From: Tupaia tana | Lineage: Eukaryota > Chordata > Mammalia > Scandentia > Tupaiidae | NCBI GenBank assembly: GCA_026018925.1 | Contig: JAKSZU010000002.1 | Location: 156,915,400-156,979,399 of the forward strand | DNA length: 64,000 bases | Direction of reading: 5' to 3' | Shown: positions 1 through 11,199 of the stretch, in pieces | How positions within the stretch are numbered: the stretch's first letter is position 1 | Layout of the letters: each line of letters begins with the position of its first letter | Translations under genes and position numbers: made by a program | The notes under the pieces: generated by a model | The model's input: the letters and a program-made list of their open reading frames with translations, nothing else | Databases searched by the model: none | Told to the model about the DNA's origin: nothing

Positions 1-204
1 GGAGGCCTCTGGGGGCTCTCGGACAGAAGGTGGGCTGGTTAGATCTTTCATCTCCTCTTGCTCAGTAGGTCTGTTCGGTGAGGAACAGACACCGGCTCCC
101 TGCCCAGTACTGTGTGGGAGGCTGGAGATAGATCGCCAAGGGTGTAGGGGCTGGGGCTCACACAGACACCAGAATAAGTAGCACCACCTCTATGGAGGCT
201 GGAG

Positions 205-405
205 GCCGCAGGAGGGAAGGGCCTCAGGCTTGGAAGCCAATCGTGCCTGCATTTGAATCCTGACCCAACTGTTCACAAAAGCTCTTTGAGCTTCAGTTTT
301 CTCATTTGCAAAGTGAGGGGATAATACAATCTATCTTTCCGGGTTATTTGTTGGATTCGAGATGTGCATCTAAATCATGTGCACAGGTGGCAGCACATAG
401 TAGGC
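205..405 (+). repeat. MIR SINE relic
   Basis: The order of blocks matches MIR: tRNA-like CATTTGAATCCTGACCC, then AGCTTCAGTTTTCTCATTTG with a following GGGGATAAT, and an end near GCACATAGTAGGC. It is an old, diverged copy. The flanks 1-204 and 406-464 show nothing recognisable. Confidence 0.75.
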
Positions 406-464
406 CCGCCATGAATCGGAGCTCGTAGAGAAATCCATACAGGGGTCACCTAAAGAACGACCAT

Positions 465-721
465 GGGGAACCAGCAGTTAGCGTAATGGCTATGTCTCTG
501 GACCCCCATGTAGTCGACTACGGTTTGCGTCCCAGATCCGGGGCTTAAAATCACGCCGGGCACGTGTGCGTGCATGCCCAAGATCCCGAGAGGAGAATGG
601 AGGAGAAGGGATTGCGGTGTGGCCATCCCCCCTGCGGGGTGATTTCTCACTTTCTGTCTCTCTGTCTTTCTAGCGAGCGCACACGCCCTATAGCAAAAAC
701 CTCTCAAAAAAAAAAAAAAAA
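465..721 (+). mobile_element. Family A tRNA-derived SINE
   Basis: First copy of the dominant SINE, called family A here. The 5' end GGAACCAGCAGTTAGCG carries a tRNA-like A box (TAGCGTAATGG). The B box, GGTTCGAGTCC in better copies, is GGTTTGCGTCC here. The body runs about 255 bp: CCCAAGATCCCGAGAGGAG, a CCCCCC/GGGG inverted pair, a pyrimidine tract, GCGCACACGCCCTATAGCAA, then an A-tail. No clear target-site duplication was seen for this copy. Confidence 0.9.
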
Positions 722-722
722 G

Positions 723-1360
723 TCTGGCTCTGGAGGAAGTGGCAGTATGGATGCCAACACGAGGGCTGGGGCCCTGCGGGGGAGCGTCTCGGTGGCCAGT
801 GCCCTTCATTTCATGGAAGCAGGGGTGGGGACTGCTGGAAGACCACACCCAGGAGATCAGGTTTCTTACAGGCCGTTAGTGGCACCTTTGTGTCCCGGGC
901 ACCAGCCTGGATGGGACCGTCTCTCCGAGCTGGTCTCTCTGCTTCCTTAGTGCTGGTCCCAGGGAATGAATGGGTGCCATTGGCAAACAAGATCCACGAC
1001 TGAAATCCATGCAGACCCTGGACAGAGAGGTCTCAAAGGGTCCTCACACTCTAGACCTCTGTGGGATCCCCCGAGGGTTCCTGGCCCCTGGGACTGAGGT
1101 GCCTGGGGGTGGAGAGGGGGTGACATCACTGTCTAGCGAGCCTCCCTGGTGGTTCATCTGGGGAGAGGCATCCCCTCAACCAGCTGCCTCCTGGCAGGAA
1201 TGAATGAAGACAAGAAGGGACAGAGAAGTGGGGGTCCTGAGCCCCTGGGGCCAGGAGGTCAGTCTTAGGTCAGCTGTGCCCCCCAGGAGCTTCCAGCAGG
1301 CAGCAGTCTGCACCTGTTGCCCAGTTGTAGGGAGAGGGCACATTTTATCTACTTATTTTA
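723..1360. other. Intergenic, nothing recognised
   Basis: GC-rich single-copy-looking sequence between two SINEs. Short open frames occur on both strands but lack codon structure or known motifs. Confidence 0.6.
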
Positions 1361-1376
1361 AAAAGTGAAAAGGCCC

Positions 1377-1627
1377 GGGACCAGCAGTTGGCATAATGGC
1401 TATGTTGCTGGACTCCCGTGTAGTCGACCGTGGTTCGAGTCCTGAACCCAGTGGCTTAAACTCACACCAGGCATGTGTGCGTGCGTACCCAAAATTCCAA
1501 GAAGAGAATGGAGGAGAAGGAATTACAGCATGGCCATCCTCCCCCCAGGGGGTGATTTCTCGCTTTCTGTCTCTCTGTCTCTCTCTGTCTGTCTGGCGAG
1601 CGCACGCGCCCTATAGTGAAAACCTCT

Positions 1628-1659
<32 letters not shown>
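1377..1659 (+). mobile_element. Family A SINE with target-site duplication
   Basis: Starts GGGACCAGCAGTTGGCATAATGG and ends in a long A-tail. Imperfect direct repeats AAAAGTGAAAAGGCCC (1361-1376) and AAAAGTAAAAAGGCCC (near 1658-1673) flank it. Confidence 0.9.
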
Positions 1660-1666
<7 letters not shown>

Positions 1667-1667
1667 A

Positions 1668-1850
1668 AGGCCCAGCCCAGTGGCACAGTCAGTAGGGACG
1701 TGAACTGCAGTGCTGGAAGCCACATGTTCGACTGCGGTTCAGACCCCGGGTCCGCTTGAAAACACAGCGAGGGTGCTTCTCTCAGTCTTGCACACAGGCA
1801 CACGTATGTGCAATGCTATCATGAATAAAATAAGTAAACTTAAAGAAGAT
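1668..1850 (+). mobile_element. Older tRNA-derived SINE, different family (D)
   Basis: Begins GGCCCAGCCCAGTGGCACAG and has a B-box-like TGCGGTTCAGACCC. It ends in an ATGAATAAAATAAGTAAAC tail. It shares no 3' body with family A. Related but diverged copies lie near 8808, 43030 and 49199. Confidence 0.55.
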
Positions 1851-2324
1851 ACAAACTATCCCACTCCTGTGGAAACAAAGCCTGTTTCTGCTATGGCCAG
1901 GAGGTCAGATGGAGTGGAGCGGGGCGTCTGAGGGGCTGCGGCCTGACTGCGGAGCCTGGGGCAGGGACTGGGGTTTCTGGGTTTGGGAGTCAGCTGGACG
2001 GGAGTTCAGGGCCCGCTATCCTGGCACTAGCCATGACCTCCGGCAACCTGCGCCCTGCTGGGGGTGTGAAAAGTCATGCGGGAAGCCCCGGCCCTGTGTT
2101 CCTAGCACCCGGAAGTCAGACTGGGTGCGGCCCCCCGGGGAAATGCATTCAGCTGCTCTGCCCCACTGGCCGTGCCCTGCAGGTGCGTGCCCCTCAGGCC
2201 GAGGCCCAGGAGGGCAGTGCACGGGGAGCCCAGTCCCTTGGGCACGTGGCCTCAGGGGGCACGGAGAGGACCGTGGCCAGCATTGCAGTGCCCAGAGCCA
2301 CACGGAAGTAGCCCACTAAGCTCC

Positions 2325-2505
2325 CAGGAAGCACGTAATAGGCACTGATTGACTTAACCTCACAGCAACTCCACAGGGCCACGACCCCCAGTTTCCAAAA
2401 GAGGAAACCGAGCCTCAGAGAGCTTACGGAACTCGGCCACGTTTACGCAGCGCCCCAGTGGCAGAGCTGGGATAAGAGTCAGAGGCTCTGGCTCCAGTCA
2501 GCGCC
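2325..2505 (-). repeat. MIR SINE relic
   Basis: Reverse MIR blocks are visible: GAGGAAACCGAGCCTCAGAG, then GGCAGAGCTGGGATAAGAGT and GAGGCTCTGGCTCCAGTC. The copy is diverged but keeps the usual order. Confidence 0.8.
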
Positions 2506-2595
2506 TCGACCTCCACACACTCCACCCCTTCCCCTGCCCCCGACCACAGCTGCTGGCCCTTCCAGCTTGGCCTCACCTCCCCCAGGAAGCCTGCT

Positions 2596-2630
2596 TCACC
2601 CCCCACCCCCCCCCACCCCCCCCCACCCCG
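2596..2630. repeat. C-rich tract (CCCCCA)n
   Basis: Runs of 6-10 C separated by single A. On the minus strand this is G-rich and could form a quadruplex. Confidence 0.85.
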
Positions 2631-4689
2631 TAGAACTGGGTCCCTCAGTGCTGCTCACTGCAAGTGCCGCCCTGTTCAGAGAGCGCGAATGCCTCCCGGG
2701 TGGACGGGGACCCTGGGTACCGGGAGGTGTCCACGGGCCTCTCGCCTCTCACCTGCAGGGCGCCGCCTCACGCCTATCCCGGCTGCCAGGCCTTTGTCCT
2801 GGTTCCACGTGAGACCTAATTGGCGAGAAAGACCTGCAAGGCCCAACCAAGCAAACCGTGGACGCAGTGGTGTGGAAGGGTCCTTGGTCTCTGGCCCTCT
2901 GCAGGGTCGAGGTCCCCAGGGATGGAGATGGGTGATGGCATAGGGGGCTCCAAGGAGCTTCCCTAGGGGTTCACCTGGGGGGGGAGGCAGCCCCTGCCCC
3001 CAGCTCCCTCCAGGCAGAGCCCCCCCGTGACTGTCACCCCCGTGACTGTCCCAGAAATGGGACGACAGAGGACACATAACCAGGGTGACCCCAGGTGCTA
3101 ATGGGTCTGCTCTGCTCTCCTGACGGTGGAAAGAGGAGGCGTCTCCTCGGATGACAGCGAGAGGAGGTCTCTGTCTCTGTCTGTCTCTCCTCTCTCTCTC
3201 ATTTATGGGTACAGGAGGATGGGAAGGAGCAACTCAGGGCGGAGATCCTAGTCCACTTTAAAGATGGGGAGACTGGGGCATGGAGACATAAGTGGGGGCC
3301 TCGTGTCCACGCTGCGGCACCCACGTGTGCGCATGCATGCGTATTGCACGTGTATGCGTGTAGGGGCTGGGCTACAAGGTGTGCTGGGTGTGGCGGGGGC
3401 CAAGTCTCTCCACAAGCCTCAGTGGCCCTTCTAGAGGACAGAGGTCCCTGGGGGTGGCAGTGGGTCAGACCAAGGGCTGCCAGGGCTGGCCTCTCCTCAG
3501 GCCCGGGCCCTGCTCACACTGACAGCAGCCTCCGTCCTTGGCCTAGGCTGACCAGCTTTCTCAGTGTCAGCCCAGGCGTGGTGAGGGCTGGTGGTGGCCC
3601 TGGTGGAGGGGACAAGCCACACCGGGCCCTACTCTGCTCAGTCCAGCCCCTGGGCTCCTCTCGAAGCTGCTACCCTTCGGGGGCCCTGTCTGGGGACTCT
3701 GTTGCCCATCTGTACCGGCCTGTCCTCAGGTGGCCCTGGGAGGTGTGCGAGCCCCGTGGCAGACTCTAGGTTAGGCCAGGCCAAGGCCGCGCCCGCTCTA
3801 GTCGTCCTGTCCCATAAACAGCCTGGCCGAAGAGGCCAGGATCCTCATCTTGGCGGAGGACACCGTGAGAAGTAGGAGCTACTGCGGGAACACAGACCGC
3901 CTCTTTGTGAGACAATAAAATGCGGGGACCCCCTCACGCCCCTCGCTCTGACCTGGGCCCTACAGGGCCATGGTTTGGGTGTATTCACTGCCAGGAGCCT
4001 TCAGGAGTGGTGTCCCAGACACAGCCGGCCCAGGCAGAAGCCCTGGAGGCGAGTCCTCCCGGGTCAGTACATTCCCAGCCACTAAGGCTGTCAGAAAAAG
4101 CAGACAGATCTGTGCGGCCTCGGGCGTGGGCCCAGGGACCTGCCCTGTCGCCATCTTCCTCCTCCACTCGGTTTCCTTTTCTGGGACCAGGCACAGTCCG
4201 GGGGCGGGTGCAGGCATCGTTTGGAAACGTGCATCACTCCATTTTTGTTCTATGTGATGACAGATGTTCGTGCCCAAAGTCACCAACTGTTTTTACCATC
4301 TGAAAACAGTGACAGGAAGAGCTGGGAGGAGGGGTGACATGCTAAGGTCTTTCCTGCAGAAACAGTGTGGACCTGGGCACTGGGAGGCGTGGGGACCCTG
4401 CTCACCCCTGCAGCTCTCATGCACTGAGCCTACAGGGACAATGTCCCCTTCTTCCTTTCTGGGGGTCCCTCCTAATGCAGCGTAGTGACTGCAGCATGTG
4501 GGGCCGTGAGGTCACAGTTCCCAGGTGGTCAGGGACTGTCCCAGGAGATGCAGGAAAAAGCCCGGATATTATCCTGAAAATCTCCATGGGCCCCTCTTTT
4601 CCTACCCCTCCCCCCCATAATAGCTTCAAAATTACCATGGGGGTGTGCACTTTTTTCTAGTTTCTCTCTCTCCCCCCTCCCCTACCCTC

Positions 4690-4785
4690 CCCCCTCTCTT
4701 CCTCTCCTCTCCTCTCCTCTCCTCTCCTCTCCTCTCCTCTCCTCTCCTCTTCTCTTTTCTCTTCTCTCTCTCTCTCTCTCTCTCA
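4690..4785. repeat. (CCTCT)n / (CT)n pyrimidine tract
   Basis: About nine CCTCT units followed by a TTCTC section and a pure CT run. Almost no purines for 95 bp on the plus strand. Confidence 0.95.
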
Positions 4786-5604
4786 CTCCCTGGGAGAGTG
4801 GGAAGAGTGGTTCAGGGACAGAGGTCCTGGCCCACTTTAAAGATGGAGAACACTGAGGCTGGGGCCAGGGAGGGCCTCCTGGCTCCAGTCCTGCTCAGGC
4901 GGCGTTGGGACTAACCAGCGGGTCTCCAGGGCTGGGACCCCAGGGTCAAGGCCTCTCCAGGGTGCGCTGTTTATTAACCGGCCACTAGTCGGCGTCGCAG
5001 CCCGGGTGTGCTTGGCTGCTTGGGTTTGTGAGTCAGAGGAGCAGGTGAGGCTGTGTCCACCGCTGCCCTGCCCGCCCCTGCCCTCCCAGCTTGTGGATAA
5101 CCCTGCCCCAGTTTGGTAGTGGGCGATGCGGTCGGGGAGCAGGGGTGAAGCCATCAAACGAGGAGCAGCTGTCGGACCCAAGGCCTCCGAGGCCCCTACG
5201 CAGCCACCAGCTGCAGCCACCAGCTGCAGCCACTGTTGTCAAAGCCGGAAGGTAACTTGCCGTGCCCTGGAAGGCCTCCATCTCTCTCAATCGAGGCCAG
5301 AGGAGGGAGCAAGGTGGCCACAGGTCCCGTCACTGCAGCAGCACAGGTAACCTAGCATTCCTCTTCAGAGCCTGCGCCTCCCTGGCGATGCTGCGGTGCA
5401 CGCAGGCACGTGTGTGTGAGCTCACGCCTGGCCTCCCCTTGCTCCGGCTCACTCCTGGGGCCAGGAGAGAAGCTCGCCCTTTACTGGTGAATGGGGAAGT
5501 GTGCACCAGGCACCTTTGGCTCAGGAAGGAGCTCTGAGGGGAGCCCCTGAGGGGGTCAGGCCTTGTGCTACCGCAGCCTGCCTGGGCCAGGCAGGTGTGA
5601 CAGG

Positions 5605-5795
5605 CGAGCAGGTGGCATGGTGGTTAGGGCACTAGACACTCCCACATGGCCGACCACGGTTCGAGTCCTGGACCTGGTGGCTTGCTTTCTCTTTCCTTCT
5701 GTGTGTGTGTGTGAGTGTGTGTGTGTGTGTGTCTTTCTGGCCAAATTAAAAGAAACAAATAAATGAGTAAAATTAAACAAATAATCATAAAAAAG
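5605..5795 (+). mobile_element. tRNA-derived SINE, short family (B)
   Basis: Defines the short family B: AGCAGGTGGCATGGTGGTTA (A box) and CACGGTTCGAGTCCTGGACC (B box), then GTGGCTTGCTTTCTC, a pyrimidine/TG run and a TTCTGGCCAAATTAAAAG 3' end with an AT-rich tail. It lacks the CCCAAGATCC body section of family A and is about 150 bp long. Confidence 0.85.
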
Positions 5796-5839
5796 AAAAA
5801 GAAGACCAGGTGGTTTTCACCATCCAAGGCAGTTTTGGG

Positions 5840-6085
5840 GCTTTGTTTTTAATTTGCCAGAGGGCACGTGCATTTCCAGGAAAGAGAGGGCCAGAGAAAG
5901 TGAGAAAGTCCCCCATGAGCAATGGCCATGCTGCAGTCCCCTCTCCTCCGTCTCTCCCTCCGGTCAGGATTTGGGACAGGCATGCATACACAGCGTGTTT
6001 CTTAAGCTGCCGGGCCTGGGACTCAAACCTTGTTGTTGGCCATGTGGAACCTGATGCCTTACCCGCCATGCAGCGGGGTCCTCTG
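5840..6085 (-). mobile_element. Old tRNA-derived SINE (family C)
   Basis: Defines the older family C. In reverse it reads GGCATG..GGTAAGGCATCAGG at the 5' end and has CCCAAATCCTGACCGGAGGG in the middle. The 3' end is CTGGCAAATTAAAAACAAAG. It shares its layout with family A but is much more diverged. Confidence 0.7.
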
Positions 6086-6778
6086 TGGCATCTTTGGCTG
6101 TCTTCCTCATTTCCAAGAACAGGTAGTAAAAAGAGCCTATTTATCAGCCTCCAGAAACACTGGGGGTCCCAGTGGTTTCTGAAGGCAGGACACAGTGCAG
6201 GCTGGCTTCCCGGGTGACAGCCACCAAGCACAGGGCTGAATCTCCCATTTATCCTGTGGACACCGCTGCAGGGACTGGCAGGGGGGGATGGGATGTCCTG
6301 GCTGCTGGGGGGCCTGGATAAGAGGGGAGGGGAGGTGGGGGATCAGCACTTTCCCCGGCTGTCACTCTAGCACTTTCTGTGAGAGTCTGGCTCTCTCTGA
6401 GATAAAAATGCCACTCTGAATTTGAATGATCTGTTCTTCTGGGAAATTCTTCCTGGCGACAGGACTGTTAACATGAAAAGTAAAAGAGAAACAATGCAGA
6501 TGCTCAGGAATCCTTGATTTGGGGGACTGCAGAACTCCAATAGCCCGCGGACAATTCCTGGGAGGTGGGGCCTGGTTTTGATCTGCCAAGTGCAAGCGAC
6601 ACTGACGACGTTTTTGCTTGACGTGAGGGGAAATCTTACCCGAGCGCTTTTTGCAAGGACCAGGCCTCTGTGAGGTGGTGCATGAAGCAGAAGGAATCGC
6701 TTTATGTGAGAAAGCCTGTGGGCAGTGCCAAGATGGGACAAGATGGGAAAATGGAGGGTCATTGAACCTGACCTCGCT

Positions 6779-6850
6779 GCGGGGGGGGGGGGGGGTGGGG
6801 GGGGTGGGGGGTGGGAGGGTGGGGTGGCGGAGGTGGTGGTGGCCTGTTTG
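6779..6850 (+). repeat. G-rich tract, potential G-quadruplex
   Basis: Runs of 14, 8, 6 and several 3-4 G separated by single T or A on the plus strand. This gives more than four G3+ runs within 60 bp. Confidence 0.85.
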
Positions 6851-6910
6851 GTTTCTGGTCCTTGGTGTGACTGCTTTGGCATGGACGACTTTCCTTACCA
6901 CCGAGGTGCG

Positions 6911-6926
6911 TCAGCAGGGGGCGCTA
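6911..6926 (+). promoter_or_regulatory. CTCF-like motif
   Basis: TCAGCAGGGGGCGCTA matches the CTCF core (CCASYAGRGGGCGS) at nearly every position. It lies about 4.3 kb downstream of the TENM3 polyadenylation site. Occupancy is not shown by sequence. Confidence 0.5.
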
Positions 6927-7536
6927 GAGCCCTTCCTGAAAGTGCCTCTGCCACCTCTGCATGGGGAGGAGGCCAGGGGTCCAGGCCAGTGGCCCAAGGC
7001 CTCCCTGCACAGACCCTCTGCGGATTGCAGGAGGTGGGAGTGTCCTAAAGCCCCTGCTCACTGTGCTACTGGGGTAGGGATGCCTGAGTCCTGCAGAAGC
7101 CAGGGTCCACAGGAAGGCAAGAGGAAGCTCAGGGTGGAGGCCCTCCTCGGGGAGATGCTGTCTTCCCTTTGCTGCCTCAGGCCACCCCTGACCGCCTCTA
7201 TTCCTCATGGGCTGCCGGGCGTCTTCCCTGTGTGCTGTGGTGTCACCTGTCTGTGCTTGAAACCCAACCATAAAGACCAAGCCTGATTTTTTTTTTTTTT
7301 AACTTGGAAATAATGTCATAGTGAAGTGAGATCTAAAAATGTCTTGTTTGCAACCTTTTGTCCATTAGTTAGAGAAACACACTCCAGTGCTGTAGCGCCA
7401 GTAATTTAAGGCCATCTGGTCTACCCGGGAGCCATGTGGTTTTCTACCTGAGTCTTAGAAGGACACATGGGGACATGCAGCCTGGTCAGGGCAGCCCAGC
7501 TCTGTCAGGGTCAACCTGGAAAAAGAGAGAGAGACA

Positions 7537-7537
<1 letters not shown>

Positions 7538-7577
<40 letters not shown>
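7538..7577. repeat. (GA)n microsatellite
   Basis: About 20 GA units, nearly pure. Confidence 0.95.
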
Positions 7578-7578
<1 letters not shown>

Positions 7579-7894
7579 ATGCGAGTGTAGTCCCAAGTCC
7601 TGGGGTGGGTTTTGGTAGACTATTTCAAGAACAGGTCGACCAGCATCTCCCTAGTGAGAGTTTTAGAGGACAACGTGGGAGAGGGCAGTCTCTTCTCTCA
7701 CACTGTCATTAATCACTTGTGCGTGGAGGACCCGGGTGGAAGAGAGCGATTCGTGTACTTCCTTACAGACTCCCCGAGCGCTTCCATTTCAGCCTTTCAG
7801 TCATGTCAAAGAACTTGTCATTTTAACTCCCAGGGCATTTCTGCTCCTCTCGCCCCGCACTGATAAAGTTAACTTGTGAACTTTTTTTTAAAAA

Positions 7895-8053
7895 AAATTA
7901 TTTATTTAATTCCATTTGTTGTTATTTTTTAATTTGACCAGAGAGCGAGAGAAGGGGAAATTAAGAAAGCAAGTCATCAGGTCCGGGATTCAAACTGTGG
8001 TCGGCCATGTGGGAATCCAGTGGCCTTAACCACCATGCCACCTGCTGGCCCCA
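7895..8053 (-). mobile_element. Family B SINE
   Basis: In reverse: GGGGCCAGCAGGTGGCATGG, then GGTTTGAATCCCGGACC and a TGGTCAAATTAAAAAAT end. Confidence 0.85.
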
Positions 8054-8807
8054 CTTGTGATTTTAAAGAACTTAATTCGACCAAGTGGACCACTTGAGTT
8101 ATGGCCGGGTAGACACAGCCATTGCGGGTGGAATTCAGGTACAGTGCGCACGTGTGGAGCGAGCTTCCCCTTCGCGGCACAGGCGGACGCCTCTGGCTAG
8201 ATCCTGCTGAAGTTCAGAGCTGGCAGCTCACCCTGTAAGCAGGAAGACTGGAAGCCAGGCACTCTATTGCCCTAGAAGTCCTAATTTATGCTTCTAATTT
8301 TAATTTTCCTCAGCTTAGGTCCCAGAAGGATTTATTAAACTTGCTTCGTGGAACCCGTTAACTGTAAACTGAATAATGATGTTACTCTAGACTTAGGACC
8401 ACTTTATAGTAAATTCTCTATCCTCAGGACTCTGGGAATCCTATATTCCTCTATGACAGAATTTTAAGTCAGTTCATAAATGAAAAGGTTTACTCAATTT
8501 ACCTGAACGTTATTAGTAATTAACTGACATCAAGAGACCATTGCTTGCAGAGCTGGTTTTTAGCAAATGAGAGCTCTGGCGAGAGGGTATTTGTTACATG
8601 GCTTCCATGAGAAGGTGGGACATTCAGACGGCTTCTCGGTCCCACTTGAAATCTGTCTCAATTCTGTGGTTAAAATGGGCAATAATGACTTTACAACTAA
8701 TATTTATTTTTTCGTGGACTTGGCAGAATAACCAAAGCCAGATGAATAGCTTATGGAAAATGTAGGCAAATGGTCCAGTGGTCTTTTAGAAACTCTGAAT
8801 AGTCACA
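8054..8807. other. Intergenic, nothing recognised
   Basis: AT-richer sequence than the preceding part. No repeat or gene was recognised. Confidence 0.5.
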
Positions 8808-8995
8808 GGGCCAGGCAGTGGTGCAGTAACCCAGATGAGAAAGGGTCTGGGTTCGGATCCCAGAATCTCTCTGAGCACGCTGGATGCCTGTGATCTAGGT
8901 TAGCTGAGGCTGTGGGGTGTCAAGATCCTATGGGGGGGGGGGGGTGTGTGCCTGTCCCTCTTACGGAAAACATAAATAAGCTTTTAAAAAAGGAA
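8808..8995 (+). mobile_element. Old tRNA-derived SINE (family D-like)
   Basis: GGGCCAGGCAGTGGTGCAGT at the start, B-box-like GGGTTCGGATCCCAG and a tail ATAAATAAGC. It contains a G13 run (8932-8944). Confidence 0.55.
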
Positions 8996-9002
8996 TTATA
9001 GG

Positions 9003-9199
9003 GGGTAGCCTGTGGCATGGTGATTAAGGCAGCTGGATCACCATGGCTGACCTCATGGCCAACTGCCAACTTAGACGCATTAGGAGCATGTGTGCGTGTC
9101 CAAAATCCCAGGAGAAGTGAAGACGGGATTGTGCTGGTCACCCCTGTAAGGGTGTTTTCTCTCTGTCCCTTTCTCTACCTAATGCACCCTCTGGCAATT

Positions 9200-9230
<31 letters not shown>

Positions 9231-9236
9231 GAAAAA
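9003..9236 (+). mobile_element. Family C SINE
   Basis: GTAGCCTGTGGCATGGTGAT start, CCAAAATCCCAGGAGAAG middle, CCTCTGGCAATTAAAA 3' end with an (AAAAG)n tail. Confidence 0.8.
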
Positions 9237-9239
9237 GCC

Positions 9240-10234
9240 AGTCATAGCTGCAGGGCAGATGCTTATCTACAGAGGGGCCTTTCAGGAGCCAGAAATGCTG
9301 GGTGACAGAAGGGCGCCATTTGGAAAGACCGAGTGCCTTGTGGGAATAGGGGTGGGAAGGAGGTGCTCGGCCCTCCTGGCTGTTCTCAGGGGGCTCCAGG
9401 ATGCAGTGAGGGTTAGCTCGCAGGCAGTCTGTCACCTCGGCTTTGGCCACTTCTGTGACCCTGAGACGGCTCACTCAACTTTCTCTGAGTCCTTTCCACC
9501 CGCGGTGCCAGATTTCAATGTGCTCTGTGGCCAGGGGTGCCAGAATCAGACCAGCCTCTGGAGCAAAGCCCGGTGGAATTCAGGGAGCTCTGGGTTGGGG
9601 CTTTTGCTTCCTGGGCTGTCCTCCAAGGCTCCCCTGGGGGACTTGCCTCACCCTCCTGGGATTCAATGACACTGGACCGCCCTAGGTGTGGGGGCAGTTC
9701 TTGGTCTGGGTGACCTTGTCCCCGTACCAAAGTGAGGGGCTGTGGGCGCTGCCCAGGTGGTTTTGCCAGACACAATGTGAGGATGGCGCCTCCTGCTGCC
9801 TCTGGCAGATTCTTCCACCCCAGAGCCCCTGACAGCTGATCTGTCCTGCCAGTGAGGGCAATGGCGATTTTGGGAGCAGGTCAGGGCAAAGGAGAAGAGT
9901 CGGTTAGGGGAGAAGTCAGGGGCAGGTAGCAGTTGATCAAAGGCAGCTTTCTCTCCTCTTTGAGAGCGCGGGGGTGGTGGTGGGGGGGGGGTGGGGGGGT
10001 GGGGGGGTAGGGCTGGGGCGAGCTGAGGCCTCACGCTGGGTGTCTGATCCCATCCTGCACAGTTACGAGGTGATGCGTGGTGGGCATGAACCGGGGAACG
10101 CCAATTTCACGGGGTGTGGCGGCAGCCCAGCCCACGCCCAGATCATCCTCTAAGATCTACATTTTACCCACACTGCTTTCTCTGCTTTGGTTCAGACATT
10201 ACTTCTAATGAAAGCAGGGAGCACGTGACGTAGT
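9240..10234. other. Intergenic stretch
   Basis: No gene recognised. Contains a G-rich tract at 9967-10012 (GGTGGTGG followed by runs of 7-10 G), a second potential quadruplex. Confidence 0.6.
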
Positions 10235-10247
10235 AATTCACCTGTGA

Positions 10248-10510
10248 GGGACCAGCAGTTGGTGTAATGGCTATGTCGCTGGTCTCCCATGTAGTCGACC
10301 GTGGTTCGCGAGTCCCAGACCTGGTGGCTTAAACTCACGTCGGACGCGTGTGCGTGCGTGCCCAAGATCCCGAGAGGAGAATGGAGGAAAGGGATGATTG
10401 TGGCGTGGCCATCTTCCCTGGGGGGTGATTTCTCGCTTTTCGCCTGTCTCTCTCTTTCTGGTGAACGCTATGCGCCCTATAGCAAAAACCTCTCCAAAAA
10501 AAAAAAAAAG
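10248..10510 (+). mobile_element. Family A SINE with 13 bp target-site duplication
   Basis: AATTCACCTGTGA flanks it at 10235-10247 and 10511-10523. The A box is TGGTGTAATGG and the B box GGTTCGCGAGTCC carries a two-base insertion. Confidence 0.92.
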
Positions 10511-10523
10511 AATTCACCTGTGA

Positions 10524-10878
10524 TTGTCCGGACTTCCATTTTGGACCGTTCAACTCTCATTTGAGAAGAAGATAGACCGTTTGCTTATTGGAGTGACCTG
10601 ATTTGTGTTGGATCAACATGTCATCAAGTTGCGGTTGTCACTACAAAGCAAGTGTGACGAAGAATGCCTTTTCAGACTAACATCAAAGCCTCGGCCTGCC
10701 AGCCCAGAACTGCTGAACTCAGCAGCCCCTAATCAGGCGGTCTATATGTAGATTCAGACAGCTCCAGGAGGCTGCGGGCCTATCAGGCCCAAACTGATTA
10801 TTCTAATCAAGTGTTTTAATTAAGCACACTTATGGCCAGGATCACAGCAACAGGGCCTGCTCTCGAGTAGTAATGGGT

Positions 10879-10914
<36 letters not shown>

Positions 10915-11165
10915 CTTCTTTACAGTTCGAGTGTTTGGCTTTGTGGGGGTGTATGTAATGTTTTTCTAAAGTAGGCCAGAGGAGAGTCCCCTGTGAAGGA
11001 CACGCTGCTGAGCTGGCAGTCTGGCCAGCAGATAAAAAATAAATAAAAGAGAAAAAGAAAAGGTTTTGCCAACTAGGTTGCAGATGAATCAATAACCCCA
11101 ACACCTGCATCTATTTGCATCCTCCGGGTTACACCCCAAAGCAATGCTAGCTGATTGGAAAAAAT
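10524..11165. other. Intergenic, partly conserved-looking
   Basis: No SINE apart from a poly-T run of about 31 at 10881-10911 whose source is unclear. 10780-10825 clusters TAATT/TAATC-type homeodomain-like words. It is the first sequence downstream of the TENM3 polyadenylation site. Confidence 0.45.
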
Positions 11166-11167
11166 AT

Positions 11168-11199
11168 GTAAACACACACACATTGGGTTGGCTTTTATT
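11168..11199 (-). terminator. Polyadenylation signal and GT-rich downstream element
   Basis: On the minus strand AATAAA occupies 11199-11194. The sequence that follows, to 11168, contains AATGTGTGTGTGTTTAC, a GU-rich downstream element 11-30 nt after the hexamer. This is the canonical arrangement of a strong mammalian cleavage and polyadenylation site. It lies at the point where SINE-free transcript-like sequence gives way to intergenic sequence. Confidence 0.7.

Larger units (their letters stand above)
1851..5600. other. GC-rich intergenic stretch
   Basis: Contains a MIR relic, C-rich and CT-rich tracts and a pair of related 110 bp segments (3181-3290, 4757-4865), all listed separately. No exon with coding features was recognised. 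Open frames of 100-140 codons here follow from high GC and stop-poor sequence. Confidence 0.6.
6086..7894. other. Intergenic stretch with G-rich tract and CTCF-like motif
   Basis: Holds a poly-G/GGT tract (6779-6850), a CTCF-like motif (6911-6926) and a (GA)n run (7538-7577). No gene was recognised. The 171-211 codon frames across 6362-7286 owe their length to low-complexity sequence (polyproline or polyglycine from the G tract). Confidence 0.6.

Noticed and set aside
6362-7286. Overlapping 171-211 codon frames on both strands
   Set aside because: Length comes from the poly-G/poly-C tract and high GC. The peptides are low complexity.
1-11165. A second protein-coding gene in the GC-rich 5' part of the window
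   Set aside because: No chain of frames with splice sites or recognisable domains was found. It looks intergenic.
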